A stretch of DNA of 35,514 bases from Silene noctiflora (Eukaryota > Streptophyta > Magnoliopsida > Caryophyllales > Caryophyllaceae). The first letter of the stretch is position 1; every line of letters starts with the position of its first letter. The stretch covers positions 9,978 through 45,491 of the forward strand of contig VHZZ01008872.1 in assembly GCA_009801015.1 (NCBI GenBank), read 5' to 3'. Below are positions 1 through 10,600 of this stretch, piece by piece. Position numbers and translations under genes: made by a program. The notes beneath the pieces were generated by a model. That model made no database searches, was not told the origin of the DNA, and saw only the letters and a list, made by a program, of their open reading frames with translations.

Positions 1-333
1 ACTCATGAGGGGCAGAAAGGGCTTGATGTTGTGTTATCGGATAGACGCGTCGTTTTGATTGTTGATGATAAGGAAGATGTTTGGGAGGAATCTTGCAGGG
101 CCAATGTTATTAAGATTGCTCCTTATCGTTTCTTTGAAGACGAGAAAAGAAAAAGGGAAGTTGATAGTGAGATAATTACAAAAGATGATGAGCTTAAGAG
201 GGTTTTGAGCACTTTGAGTATGGTCCATCAAANGTTTTATGAAGATAATAACGGAGACGGTGAATACATGAAAAGAGATGTGAGACGGGTTCTTGAAAGA
301 GTTCGCGATCTTGAAGATCAAAAGAAGANTTGA
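1..333 (+). CDS. FCP1/CTD-phosphatase-like protein, C-terminal part (cut by window edge)
   Basis: This is the 3' end of an open frame that enters from outside the window (frame 1 from base 1, stop TGA at 331-333), 110 residues visible. It contains RRVVLIVDDKEDVWEES and NVIKIAPYRFFEDEKRKRE, which match the region around the second catalytic aspartates of the FCP1/CPL family (HAD-type phosphatases that remove phosphate from the RNA polymerase II C-terminal domain). After it comes a charged tail, LKRVLSTLSMVHQ, then VRRVLERVRDL, resembling the helical C-terminal extension of the CPL3/CPL4 group. The DxDxT nucleophile motif would lie outside the window. It is nearly identical to the gene at 1925-2584 over the shared part, and the 3' flanks also match, so the two form a tandem duplication. 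Two N bases fall inside the frame. The family call is secure; activity cannot be judged from this part. Confidence 0.75.
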   Translation, partial: THEGQKGLDVVLSDRRVVLIVDDKEDVWEESCRANVIKIAPYRFFEDEKRKREVDSEIITKDDELKRVLSTLSMVHQXFYEDNNGDGEYMKRDVRRVLERVRDLEDQKKX

Positions 334-552
334 TATTCAAGTATTTTTATTGTAATTATGGTAATTGTTTTTGTTCTTTGTAAGAACATGTTAACTAATC
401 TTTGAGTTATTAATTGAGTTATAAGCTGTAATTATTCTTGTTATTTGCATGGGCATTTTCTAGGTCAAAAGATTTCTAGGGCAGAAACTTGAATATGGCT
501 CTAGGTATTATGTTAATATTTAATTAGTTTCATAGATCAAATTATTAATTAA

Positions 553-641
553 GAATGACAACTTGTATAATTATGAACTTAATATTGTTATTACAATCGT
601 TCTTGTACCGAGTTTTCCTAGCACCAATGCCGGCGTTGTTG
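553..641 (+). repeat. dispersed direct repeat, copy 1
   Basis: Shares strings such as ACTTGTATAATTATGAA, CTTGTACCGAGTTT and CCTAGCACCAATGCC, in the same order and orientation, with 35093-35174 at the other end of the window. It lies in the 3' flank of the first phosphatase copy. It may be a remnant of a transposon or of a duplicated gene flank; no coding function is evident. Confidence 0.6.
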
Positions 642-918
642 GTCGATTTTGGGATTTGTAAGGGACCGATTTTGTGTAGGAGAAGAGGAAGACGACGTGG
701 CTGGTTTCGTATGATCTCCGGTCCAGCTCCTCCAAGGCTCCAAAGGATGATTAGAAATATTTTTAGCTCGTTGTAATTTGGATTCGATGTCTTGTATCGA
801 GCTTTCACCCTATCCCAGCATGACTTTGTACTTAATTAAAATACTTCTGATTGATCAAAGAAATAATAATAAGTTAGACGAAGAGAACCTCAATAATCAT
901 TGGTATATCTATGATCCG

Positions 919-1007
919 ATTGATTAAAAAATAATAATAAGTGGGACGGAGGAAATATCATGAAAAAGGGTTATTGATTAAAAAATAATAATAAGTGGGA
1001 CGGAGGA
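919..1007 (+). repeat. 35-bp direct repeat, two copies
   Basis: The string beginning ATTGATTAAAAAATAATAAT and ending GTGGGACGGAGGA occurs at 919-953 and again at 973-1007, identical over about 35 bases. A degenerate third copy is visible at about 850-880 (TGATTGATCAAAGAAATAAT then AAGTTAGACG). The GGGACGGAGG end resembles a Stowaway terminus, so this may be MITE debris duplicated in place. Confidence 0.75.
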
Positions 1008-1780
1008 CGTTTTCCCAACTTGATCCCAAATATTATTAATCTATTTTACATGCATGGCGTGTTTTTTACAATTATTGTCCGAATCCGTTGTGTACAAATA
1101 TTCGCTTCATTTGTCACTTGGTAATGAAATTCTCCCTTCGTCCTGAACTTTCGATTATTCAGTGACGGATTTAGGGGTCAGTAGGGGCGCTCGCTCCTGC
1201 TAGAGATCGTAAATTTCGAAGTTTGTAGTTAAAATTGTCCGTGTTTTTTCGAATTTCCTTAAACCCATTACATGTTCGTCCTCGCTGAGATTAATTCTTG
1301 GCCGGCTTCCTCACTGCGGTTATTTGTTTATCTATTTAATTTTAGGTGTTTTAGACAATTTTTTACCTTTTTATTTTAGAAATACTTTTGATAGTCAAAT
1401 TGATTATTTACCTTCAGTTTCGCCCACCTGTTATCTAATAATTGATCAATTTCTTTTTTCTTGGTTTTTGTATCAAAACAAAGATAAACAAATGATCGAG
1501 ACAAAAGGAGGATACCTTTAAGGACCAATCCTTCGTGCAATCGTGCATGACATTTAACTATTAGCATCGTATGATTGTGTTTGAAACAATAATATAGTTT
1601 TGATATTAAGGTTGTTACACGTTCGTTTTCCACGTAATTTCAAATTTTAACACTGTTCTAAGTTTAATTACTTCTGTTAATTTCAAACTTACTCGGTGCG
1701 TTAATAGCAATGCTATATTATTTAAAACAAATTATAACATTATATTGTCATAATATGACTTTAATTCGAATTCCCTCCCT

Positions 1781-1796
1781 TATATGTATATATATG
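1781..1796 (+). promoter_or_regulatory. possible TATA region of phosphatase copy 2
   Basis: TATATGTATATATATG lies about 130 bases before the ATG at 1925 and is followed by an A/C-rich leader typical of plant 5' UTRs. Position and composition only; AT-rich plant DNA contains many such strings. Confidence 0.35.
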
Positions 1797-1924
1797 CAAA
1801 TGATTTAATCCTCACCCAATTAAAACATTACAAAAACTGCTTTCATTTTTTTTTTTTCTTTTAATCCCAAAACCCTAATTAACAATCATAAACTTACATT
1901 TCATCCACAATAACTTATTACGTA

Positions 1925-2584
1925 ATGCCGACACAAGAAGCCATGCAAGAGCAAAAGTATTCTCGTCTCAAATTTCGAGTTAATATGAGCAAAATTCTTT
2001 CCACATTGGACCGGCTTCGAGATCAAGAATTACAAGCCGTGCTAGNGCAAAAGAAGTTGAAGTTAATTCTCGATTTGGATAACACCCTCCTCCATGCAAA
2101 AANAACGAAAAAACTCACGTTAGAAGACAAGCGANGAGTTAGGAACGACTCATGNGAGCTNCACNAGGTTGAAGATGGATCAAAANTAGTCAAGTTACGG
2201 CCGGGAGTACGTGAGTTCCTCAAGAAAGCNAGTGACATGTTTGAGTTGTCNATCTATACTATGGGGACACGTGATTATGCTAATACTATGGCGNATTTGC
2301 TAGCTCTTGGATCGAACCAAGATGGTCGGTCCTCCATGTTTTGGAAGAAGATTATTAGTAGGGAGGATTGTACTCATGAGGGGCGGAAAGGGCTTGATGT
2401 TGTGTTATTGGATAGACGCGTCGTTTTGATTGTTGATGACAAGGAAGTTGTTTGGGAGGAATCTTGTAGGGCTAATGTTATCAAGATTGCTCCTTATTGT
2501 TTCTTTGAAGACGAGAAAAGAAAAAGGGAAGCTGATAATGAGATAATTACAACGGATGTTGAGCTTAAGAAAGAAAGACGATGA
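1925..2584 (+). CDS. FCP1/CTD-phosphatase-like protein (intronless; altered C-terminus)
   Basis: A 219-residue open frame with no intron in view. The family is HAD-type serine phosphatases acting on the RNA polymerase II C-terminal domain in the nucleus (FCP1, plant CPL3/CPL4). Motifs in order: LILDLDNTLLHAK with the DxDxT nucleophile motif at residues 50-54; VKLRPGVREFLKK at about 89-101; IYTMGTRDYA at about 110-119; and RRVVLIVDDKE with the acidic pair at 171-172. No BRCT domain follows, and the protein is far shorter than CPL3/CPL4. It ends in LKKERR, whereas copy 1 continues for about 50 residues. Reading on in another frame gives KDDEESSQVLNVKDW, so a small insertion or deletion probably truncated the tail. 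Eleven N bases fall in this frame. It may be functional, a recent pseudogene or an imperfect assembly of two copies. Confidence 0.7.
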   Translation: MPTQEAMQEQKYSRLKFRVNMSKILSTLDRLRDQELQAVLXQKKLKLILDLDNTLLHAKXTKKLTLEDKRXVRNDSXEXHXVEDGSKXVKLRPGVREFLKKXSDMFELXIYTMGTRDYANTMAXLLALGSNQDGRSSMFWKKIISREDCTHEGRKGLDVVLLDRRVVLIVDDKEVVWEESCRANVIKIAPYCFFEDEKRKREADNEIITTDVELKKERR

Positions 2585-3554
2585 AGAGTCATCTCAAGTT
2601 CTCAACGTCAAAGATTGGAAGAAGCGAAGGCCCGACGTTTAATCATAAGGTTTTGTGCGCCGGTAACAAAGAGGTCCAAGATAGATGCAACGATGATGGC
2701 ATCAGTTAACAATTCTCCATATTTAGTCTAATTACAGTATTTCTTGGAAGATTAAAGTTGTTAATATGATAGTTGTTGATACTCAAGTATTTGATTGTAA
2801 TTAATTATTGTTGGTTTTCTTGTTTATAATTATATGTTAATTAATCTTTGAGTTATAAATTGTAATTTTTGAAGCTCATAATTGCATTTGCATGGTGTTT
2901 TCTAGGTCAAAAGAATTTTATTGATGAATTTTACGTATGCATGTACTCCGTATGTATCCAGAATGAAGTTCCTGCTTATTGATTGGACTATAAATTGATG
3001 TATGGGATAATATTTGGCTCGTTGTACAAATCGAATTACTTGTATCATTTTATGAAATTTAATTTGCTTAAACTAATCTTAGTTGACAGACAACATTATT
3101 TATGCAATATAGATGATGGTCAATCAAAAAAAGCAAGGGAGATGAGTTTTACTTTCACAAAAATCTTTATAATAAGTTCATAATTATACAAATGGTCTTT
3201 ATAATATGGAATAATCCCTTGGCTGAAAAAGTAAAGATAATGACATGGATCTATTATGGGAAAATAGTTTCATAAATAGTTTAGAATTAAATCCCATTTT
3301 AGAAAAAAAATTCAGAACCCTAAGTCATCATAAGTGTCATTATTGGTGGCTCTCGACATGAGTGATGAATTTACACACACTCATAAATATTCATTTAACT
3401 TTGAGTAAAATACTACAAGTAATGAATAAAAAAAGTGGCAAGTTGATAAGTAGGATTCAAATTGTCAATTTGTTTTTGAAAATTGTGTGTCAGATGGGAC
3501 ATTCAATACTCTTAATAAAATGAAATGCTCACCAATTCTGGTTAAAAATGAAAA
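2585..3554. other. 3' flank of phosphatase copy 2, then gene-free DNA
   Basis: Bases 2777-2916 match the 3' flank of copy 1 (for example TTAATCTTTGAGTTAT and TTTTCTAGGTCAAAAGA). From about 2920 to 3554 I see only AT-rich sequence with stop codons in all frames and no recognisable feature. Confidence 0.5.
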
Positions 3555-3700
3555 TATTTATTTTATAATTAAAACGGGTTAAGTAATACCCACCGTAAAC
3601 ATAGGACAAAAAGAAAAATATTAAGGGAATAATGACAAAAAGTGTCCTATCCATCTAATTTATGTCATATATTTAATCCGTTTTAATTATAAAATGAATA
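3555..3700. mobile_element. 146-bp MITE with ~27-bp terminal inverted repeats
   Basis: The left end reads TATTTATTTTATAATTAAAA then CGGGTTAA. The reverse complement of the right end reads TATTCATTTTATAATTAAAA then CGGATTAA: two mismatches in 28. The interior holds AGGACA near 3603 and TGTCCTAT near 3643, continuing the palindrome. There is no coding capacity. A clear target-site duplication was not seen, so the superfamily is open. Confidence 0.7.
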
Positions 3701-3869
3701 CTTCTATTTTAAGTGATTAACTCAAACAAGCCTAGGAAATGGGCATGGCACAAAGTAAATAACAAGAGGGTCAACCCGTAAACAAATGTAATAGACTTGT
3801 TATCATTGTAGACCTAAAGAAAGCTAGAGATGAAAGTAGGTTGTGGTGGATTATATTTCGTGTCGGCTC

Positions 3870-4140
3870 ACTATGTTTGAGGAAAAAATGGCCCGGCCCA
3901 TGCCAACGATTCTGGGCTTCGTACTGTATTGGTAAAATAAAATTGCAGCCTAAGCACGGCCCACAGCGTGTCATGTCGTGTCGTGCTTAGGCATGCCCCA
4001 AACAATTCCTCTACTTAAGGCTTATTTCTTTATATTTTGGGCGTGTCGTGCCCACGTTTATCGTGTCGTGCCAAAGCTAAACACAATTTTTTTCTTAAAC
4101 TTCGGCCCAAGCACGGTCCACGGCATGCCGGGTTGTGCCA
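3870..4140. repeat. GC-rich CACGGCCCA/GTGTCGTGCC repeat debris
   Basis: This stretch is rich in GGCCCGGCCCATGCC, AAGCACGGCCCACAG and CGTGTCGTGCC strings, with GCCTAAGCACGG (about 3948) inverted as CGTGCTTAGGC (about 3982). Composition and motifs match the interior of the complete hAT-like element at 30235-31145, so it is probably a related, decayed non-autonomous element. Boundaries are approximate. Confidence 0.5.
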
Positions 4141-4284
4141 ATCTCTTTATTAAGACCATTTTATGGTAAGTTATTATTGTATTCAATAATTATATCCTTA
4201 CACTCTTAAGAAATAAGACAGTAAGATCATCTTGTTAAACAGATCTAAAAGCACAATCCATACTTCTAATATCTAATTAACATT

Positions 4285-4345
4285 TAAGTAAAATCATGAG
4301 CGATGGTACTCGTGACCTGGGTTCGAATCCCATAAAAGAATTAAT
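4285..4345 (+). repeat. tRNA-derived SINE-like segment (B-box)
   Basis: GACCTGGGTTCGAATCCCAT at 4314-4333 contains the canonical RNA polymerase III B-box GGTTCGAATCC, preceded by GCGATGGTACTCGT. No cloverleaf can be built around it, so it is not a tRNA gene. Tails of tRNA-derived SINEs in plants look like this. The 5' A-box was not identified with confidence. Confidence 0.4.
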
Positions 4346-4564
4346 CATTATTTCATTATTCTGTAAGTAGATATTCTCCATTAATTCGAAAAACCGATAC
4401 AAATAAAGATACTAAAAAATGAGATTTTATAAATCAATACGATTTCCAAACCATATTGAATATCCGATTTTGTTCACCCTACCGACTACGGTCGCTAACT
4501 CGCTATAAAATAACACAATTTATTGTTTAAGACGGGTCTGACCAAAGTTATCCACGAACCAAAG

Positions 4565-4571
4565 TATAAAA
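4565..4571 (+). promoter_or_regulatory. TATA box of PHYLLO
   Basis: TATAAAA lies 52 bases before the ATG at 4623. A pyrimidine-rich leader (TCTTATCCTTCCTTCCATCT) follows at normal distance for transcription start. A second TATAAAAT at about 4503 is an alternative. Confidence 0.55.
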
Positions 4572-4622
4572 CCATTCTTCAGTTTCTTATCCTTCCTTCC
4601 ATCTTCTCCATTCAAACAAACC

Positions 4623-7600
4623 ATGCACACCTCCATACTTACTACTCACCCAATTCCTCTCTTTTCCCCATTAAAATTCCTTCAAAAACCTAATTCGAAA
4701 CCCGTATCCAAATCCAGACCCAAACCCATTTCATCCATTTACCCACAATTTCTCCTCCCTCCAAATTCCCATTTTTTATCCACCAAAATTTCAGCTGGAA
4801 ATTCAGCTGAAATGCTGACCCGAAACGAACCCGAAAAGGATGAGTTGATTGTAGAAGCGTGTCTTACTAAGACCCTTCCACCTGCATTGACACTTCATCA
4901 TGGTCTTCAAGCTTTGAAGGATGCCCTCCTTGAATTTAAGCTTAATCCGCCTTCTTGTTCTTCTGGTTTTGTTCGATTTCAGGTAGTTTTATTGCTTATA
5001 GGATTAATTTATAATGCTGTTTTATGAAATTATGAATGTGGTGTCTATGAATTTGATTGATTTTGGGTGATTGTTGTTTTTTGTTGGTGGTTATGTTTCA
5101 TTGTTATAAACGCGGAATTTGCCAATTAGTTTTGTGATGGATGTGTTTTGGTAAGGCAAGTTGTCGAATTTATCGAAGGGCTCGTTTGGAATGGGGGTAA
5201 TTGTTATGGGGTGATCAGGGTAGAAAGAAAGGGAAAATGAGGGTGGTGGGGAATTTTTGCTCTCGACCCCTTGAGGCATCGTGTGGGGGTAATGCATAAC
5301 GAATAAAAGGGTAAACCAATGATAGACACGGACAGTGGCGGAGCCAGGATTCAAGTTTAGGGGGGTGAAGTGGTAATGATATAAGGTACACTCGAAGGGG
5401 GGGTGGGTGGGCTGGTGTGTACTCTGATGAATTCCGAGTGCTTGATGAATTCCGAGTGCTGAGCATTCCTATTAGGTTGAGATTACTGTGTACTCTTCCG
5501 AAATCAGTTATCACCTGCTCTATCCATATCTACTTTCTATCTTGGATTGGGTGGGGAGCTCCCTGAGTGCTGAATTGCTGATTGGAAGGCCAGTGTCTAG
5601 GAGCTAATGAATGAGTTTTTTGCGAACTGTTTGCAGGTTGCTGTACCACCTACTGTCAGTGCCCTCAACTGGTTCTGCCGTCAGCCTGAGTCATCAGAAG
5701 TGTTTCCTCAGTTTTACATGTCAAAGCAATCGGAAACCTTGACAAATGAGCCTTTTTTAGCTAGCAAGTCCCGCGGCGTTTTTGGAATTGGAGCTGCTGT
5801 TTGCTTCAGACATTCTGCTTCTAGCTCTGATAATTGGAATGCCTTTAGAAGGTAAAATCAGTGTACACACCTTTAATGCTCTTTAACTATACCATATTTA
5901 TGTGCTGTTGAAACTTCAGTTCATTTGGGTAAATTTCCGTTCTTTCTAGGCGTTTCCTAGGCCGATTGATTGGAGAAGTTAGAGCGTTACTTTTTTGGTA
6001 GATGGTTGCCTTGTATATAAACTTTGTATTTATCTGAACATGTTCTAACAAATGGGATAGTATCAGAGCCCCCGCCTAGGCGGTTACAAGAATCCTAAAG
6101 GCAAAAAAATCCACTATATATATATTGAAGTAAGTAGGACTACAATCTTTATTGGATGTGCCGTCTTGAAGGAAAATTTCTCGTCGATATGCCTATGAAC
6201 ATGAGGTAGGTTTAGTTTACTCACCGGGAGCTGTTCTGGTGGATAAAGATCTAACACTATAGGGTGTCAAACAGGATTTATAACTTTGTCAAAATGCTAT
6301 GGGATTAGCACAAACATTAGCAGTATGCTCATTTGGGTCCCAAAGGAATACAGCATTGGAGAAATGAATTGTGATGCCGGTTCAGGGGTATGAAGTAGTG
6401 GATTGGTGGATATTGTGATGCTTGTACTAGCGATTTTGTGGGAGATAACGAGATATAATACTGTTTCACTCGTTTCTAAAAAAAAAAAATATTCTCACTT
6501 AAAAAGGTGAATATAATAGTGGATTGTTCTATTTGCGGTAGATACAAATGTAATGTCAATGGTGATGGGGGTTGCATTGAACATTATGATTATGAACAAC
6601 TTTTTTAAGAACGCTCTGTATCAGTCTCGTTTGAAATGTAGCTATTGTTGTGAGCTAGGACTGAATGCCCTTACGGCTGATGAATGCCTACCAGTCTTAG
6701 ATATATTAATTTGCTTATAGGACTAGGTTAGAGAGTCATTATAGGGAGAGAGTCAGTCATAATGTAAATGTAGATGCTACTGAAGAATATTGTCCGGTCA
6801 CTCTATGAATCCTATTACCAAGGATAGATTCCTGTTATCCTATTCGGAGGTTGGCACCAGCATATTCACTAGGAGATCATGTTAGCTGTTCCAAATATGT
6901 TTTGGATCATGATATCTCTTTGTTACGGTTGGTGAGGGAATACATACAGGTTTTGTATTTCTTCTTTGATTTGGTGGACTGATAAATTCAACAGGAGTCT
7001 TTGGTTTTTGAGGGTATCTCTTTTTTGGCTTCCAATGGATAACTTAATTGAGAATTTCCCTTAAACCTAGAGAGCCTATGATAGTGTCCATAATGAGCAA
7101 AAAAATTTCTGTTCAGTGCTCTTTTAATGGCTCTGCATTCTGCATTCTCACACCACCGTGAGCTGGCTCTCTAATCTAATTCGTGAACTATAACAAGGTG
7201 CACCTGTGAACCAAAGCCCTCATCTCCCAGGAAAGTGGAAACGACACCACCATGACCTGCCCTTCTTGAAATGCGCGGTTTTGGAGAAATTTGATAAATT
7301 ACGATGATGGCATGACGGTGATCTGAAGAAGTTGTCCATTTTAATAATGGTACATCAACAAAACTGGATTTACCTTAGGAACAGACCCAGAATACTGATT
7401 GGAACAGCTCTTGCCATTTGACAATTTTAATTCGTCTTCATTCTGGGGGTGCTTATGTGACGGTTCATTTGCTAGTCGTAGAAAAAGGTCTTTCCTTCTC
7501 TGGATTGCTCCAATATCTCTAAAAAACACGCAATAGTTTTCTGCAGATATTTGTTGGTCGAGTCACTCAATGTAACAGCCTACGGTTTCATTGGTGTCAA

Positions 7601-10600
7601 TTACGACGTCAAGTCAGCTATTATGAAGCGTGAGACTGCTTCATTTTACTTTGTAATTCCTCAGGTGAATTTACGATCTTTCTACAAGAATCATTACTCT
7701 GCATTTCATTGATAGTCAATTTTCAAAAACAGAAGTGATAATCCATGTTTGTCTACTAGTCTATTTGTGATCACTCAATATATGTTGCAGCAGGGCAGTG
7801 AACCTTTATATTGTGTTTCCTAGATTGAACTGAATGAATATGAAAGCTGCTGTATGTTGATGGGAACACTTGTTTGGGGTGGCTCCACTGGACAGAATTT
7901 GAATCAAGCGCTTCTTTCTTGTGAGAGATCTCTCTTTCAGGTACTCTGTAGAGTCTGTACATGTTACTTTCACCACTCCTGTACTGAATCTATAGCCATT
8001 TGGTGACTCTTGCTGGCTGTTTACTGCTAATAATTCCTAGTGGCACTCGTCTGTCTCCTAGCTTTATTGTCAACTGGCGTTTTGTTAAATGCTCGCGTGT
8101 AAAGAGTTGGCTACTGCCAGCTCATTTAATCTTTTGAATTAATAGTTGGCTATTGCTATCCTCTTTGTTTTCGGCGGGAGCCACATGCTTTCCCTAGATA
8201 GGAACTTGTTTTTTTATTCTTTTTGTAGATAAAATTATCCATGACAGTTCGAGAGCCTATTTATCCATATCTCATTTTGCATATGGGCTTCACACCAATG
8301 GTGTCTTTTTGTACATGGGGATTGCCTCTTGGTGTCTTTTTGTACAGGTTGCTACCCCTTTGACGTCCCTTAATTGATAAGGAATATTATCTGTCATAAA
8401 AAAAAAATTATCCTTTTTTTCCTCTTTTGGCTCATTGCTCTTGCATCACTAATTTTCAATGCTCATCCTTTTAGGCAGTTGATTACATTCCACCCACGCG
8501 GGAGACCTTCAATAGAAACATAATTGGTTCTGCTGCTCGGTGTTTCAATATTGTCAAGGATGAGGAGTTAGAAATGGTATGTTTCTAGCTTGGTTTGTGC
8601 AATAAATAGTTATTGTTCTTGTGATGTCTTACCGTAAGTTAAATGGTCGATAAGGTTGACTTGTTTTAAATATGCATCCTACTTCCAACAGTTTTATATC
8701 GACGCCCCAGCATTAGGAGCTTGTGATGATGTAGCTGCTTTGGAGGAAATGGTATCTCTTTCCCCTGGTAATGCTTTACTCTTAGAGTGCATGTTTTAAT
8801 CTAAGCGTGATACTGTTTATTGTATTTTGTTTTAAAAGAGTTTCAATTTAACTTGTTTCATTCTAATAATTTTATTTTGCAGAAAAGTAGCCTGTTGTCC
8901 AGTGAGTTTTGCATTAGACTCTCCGTGGAGAATGCTTTTTGCACAAATATGGTGAATTCCTTTTCAATTTTGTCTGCATATGTGACTTCATTTCCTGTTT
9001 AAGATTTTGAAGTCGTTAAAACATAATCTTATGACTAAATAAAAAATCAACCCATTTCTTAGTGCGTAATGTTATCAACGTTTCTTCAGTGTGAAGCTAA
9101 TATTGCAAAACTATGTTAAGTTCTCTCATGAGTCCCGAGGCCTCTGATTATGGTTGGTCTGGGAAGGTTCACATGTGTGTCCTTTTCCCTTAGGAACTAT
9201 CACAGACAAAATATCTAAAGTATTGACTGTATCAGAAAAAATGCACGCAGTGTCTGACAATTACTTTCAACACTCAACCACGACCTCGCTTCATCTGGAA
9301 TTGAATGTGGATAATTTTGCTTGACGCCTAATCAGCAGAGCACCCACATGTAAAGTAATTCTCCCACAACTAACGAATTAACGAGTGTTTCAAGAAACAT
9401 TGTGCTACTTCATTTTCATCGGACATCAATAGTTCCCTAGAGGTAACTCTTTCATGATGTCATCCTTCTTGAGGTTGATAGATGGTTTGAGTTCGTATAG
9501 GTCTTAAAACTAAGAAATTGTTTGGCCTTAAACCTTTTTTTGCCTTTTATGTTGCTGCTTAATTCTAAGCTGATTAGGTTAAGTGTTTTCTCCTTTGTCA
9601 TACTACAGTGCTAATATTATTATCATGATGAGATTATGTTCTATGTAGCTTTCTTAAGCATAAAGCTCTTTGTGCCTTTGTGATTGTCAGTTTGATCAAA
9701 TTGGCAGAACAAGTTTCACTCTGCAAGACTGTGCCAACATCAATGCTGTCTGGGCATCCCTTATAGTTGAAGAATGTTCTCGTCTTGGGCTAACGGTAAG
9801 ATCTGGGGTTAAAGATATCTCTTTAATTAGTGTACATATGTATGCGTATTCTGTTTTCTGTTCTAGTACTTTTTGTTTACATATATATGCCTAATTTATT
9901 TTCCATTCTAGTACTTTTGTGTAGCTCCAGGATCAAGATCATCTCCTCTTGCAGTTGCGGCGTCATCTCATCCCTGTATAACCTGCATAGCATGCTATGA
10001 TGAGCGATCACTTGCCTTCCATGCTCTCGGGTACGCTAGAGGGTCTCAGAAACCTGCTGTAGTTATTACAACCTCGGGCACTGCAGTTTCTAACCTCTAT
10101 CCAGCTGTAAGTTACTCCAAACTTTTTTTTGTCTTTCATGCACTGACTTATTGATGCGCGCTTTCATGCACTGACTCGTTAATGCTCTGATATCTTAAGG
10201 TTGTGGAGGCTAGTCAAGATTTTGTGCCGTTATTATTACTCACTGCTGATAGACCTTCTGAACTCCATGAGGCTGGGGCAAATCAGGCAATAGATCAGGT
10301 AAAATGGATTAGTAGTAGTTTCATGTCATTCAATTTGAATTTCGACTTGTGGTCTATTAGCATTTGATATTTGCCTGATCTGTTTTGGTACAAATCCCCC
10401 TTCCAAACATGTTCAGATTGAAGATTGAAGTTTGGCCCTGCAATTGCTTTGTTTTTTGCGGTCTTATACTCTTATGTGTAAAGGCCTTATCTAGTTTTGT
10501 TTCTGATACTTGACCAAAGTTCAAACTTGAAACAGACCGACCCATTAATAAGACTGCAAGGTTTTTATTTGATAGCATATGATTCTCAATACTCCCTCCA

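Larger units (their letters stand above)
334..1780. other. intergenic, repeat-containing
   Basis: No gene is supported here. Bases 334-500 match the 3' flank of the second phosphatase copy (about 2777-2916), so they belong to the duplicated unit. The stretch also contains a dispersed repeat (553-641), a short direct repeat (919-1007) and, at about 1160, a CAGTGACGGATTTAGG segment resembling the end of a common plant transposon. Short open frames in it have no recognisable product. Confidence 0.5.
4623..8951 (+). other. PHYLLO module 1: MenF-like N-terminal fragment (exons 1-7)
   Basis: Residues 1-347. After the transit peptide the segment contains GFVRFQVAVPPTVSALNWF (exon 1/2 junction), then AYGFIGVNYD and FYFVIPQIELNE, which match the N-terminal half of isochorismate synthases. 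The chorismate-binding C-terminal half, with its conserved catalytic residues, is absent: exon 7 ends in VENAFCTNM and exon 8 goes straight into MenD. In plants this half is known to be missing from PHYLLO, with isochorismate made by separate ICS enzymes. The fragment is therefore expected to be catalytically inactive. Confidence 0.85.

Noticed and set aside
1324..1633. Short open frames on both strands upstream of phosphatase copy 2
   Set aside because: No homology to copy 1 or any family I recognise; overlapping frames in AT-rich DNA.
4314..4333. tRNA gene
   Set aside because: Only the T-arm/B-box string is present; acceptor, D and anticodon arms cannot be formed.
5949..5990. Extra PHYLLO exon after a TTTCTAG in intron 2
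   Set aside because: Exon 2 joins directly in phase to the exon at 7547 (AFRR-YLLVESL), and the homologous protein has no extra segment there.
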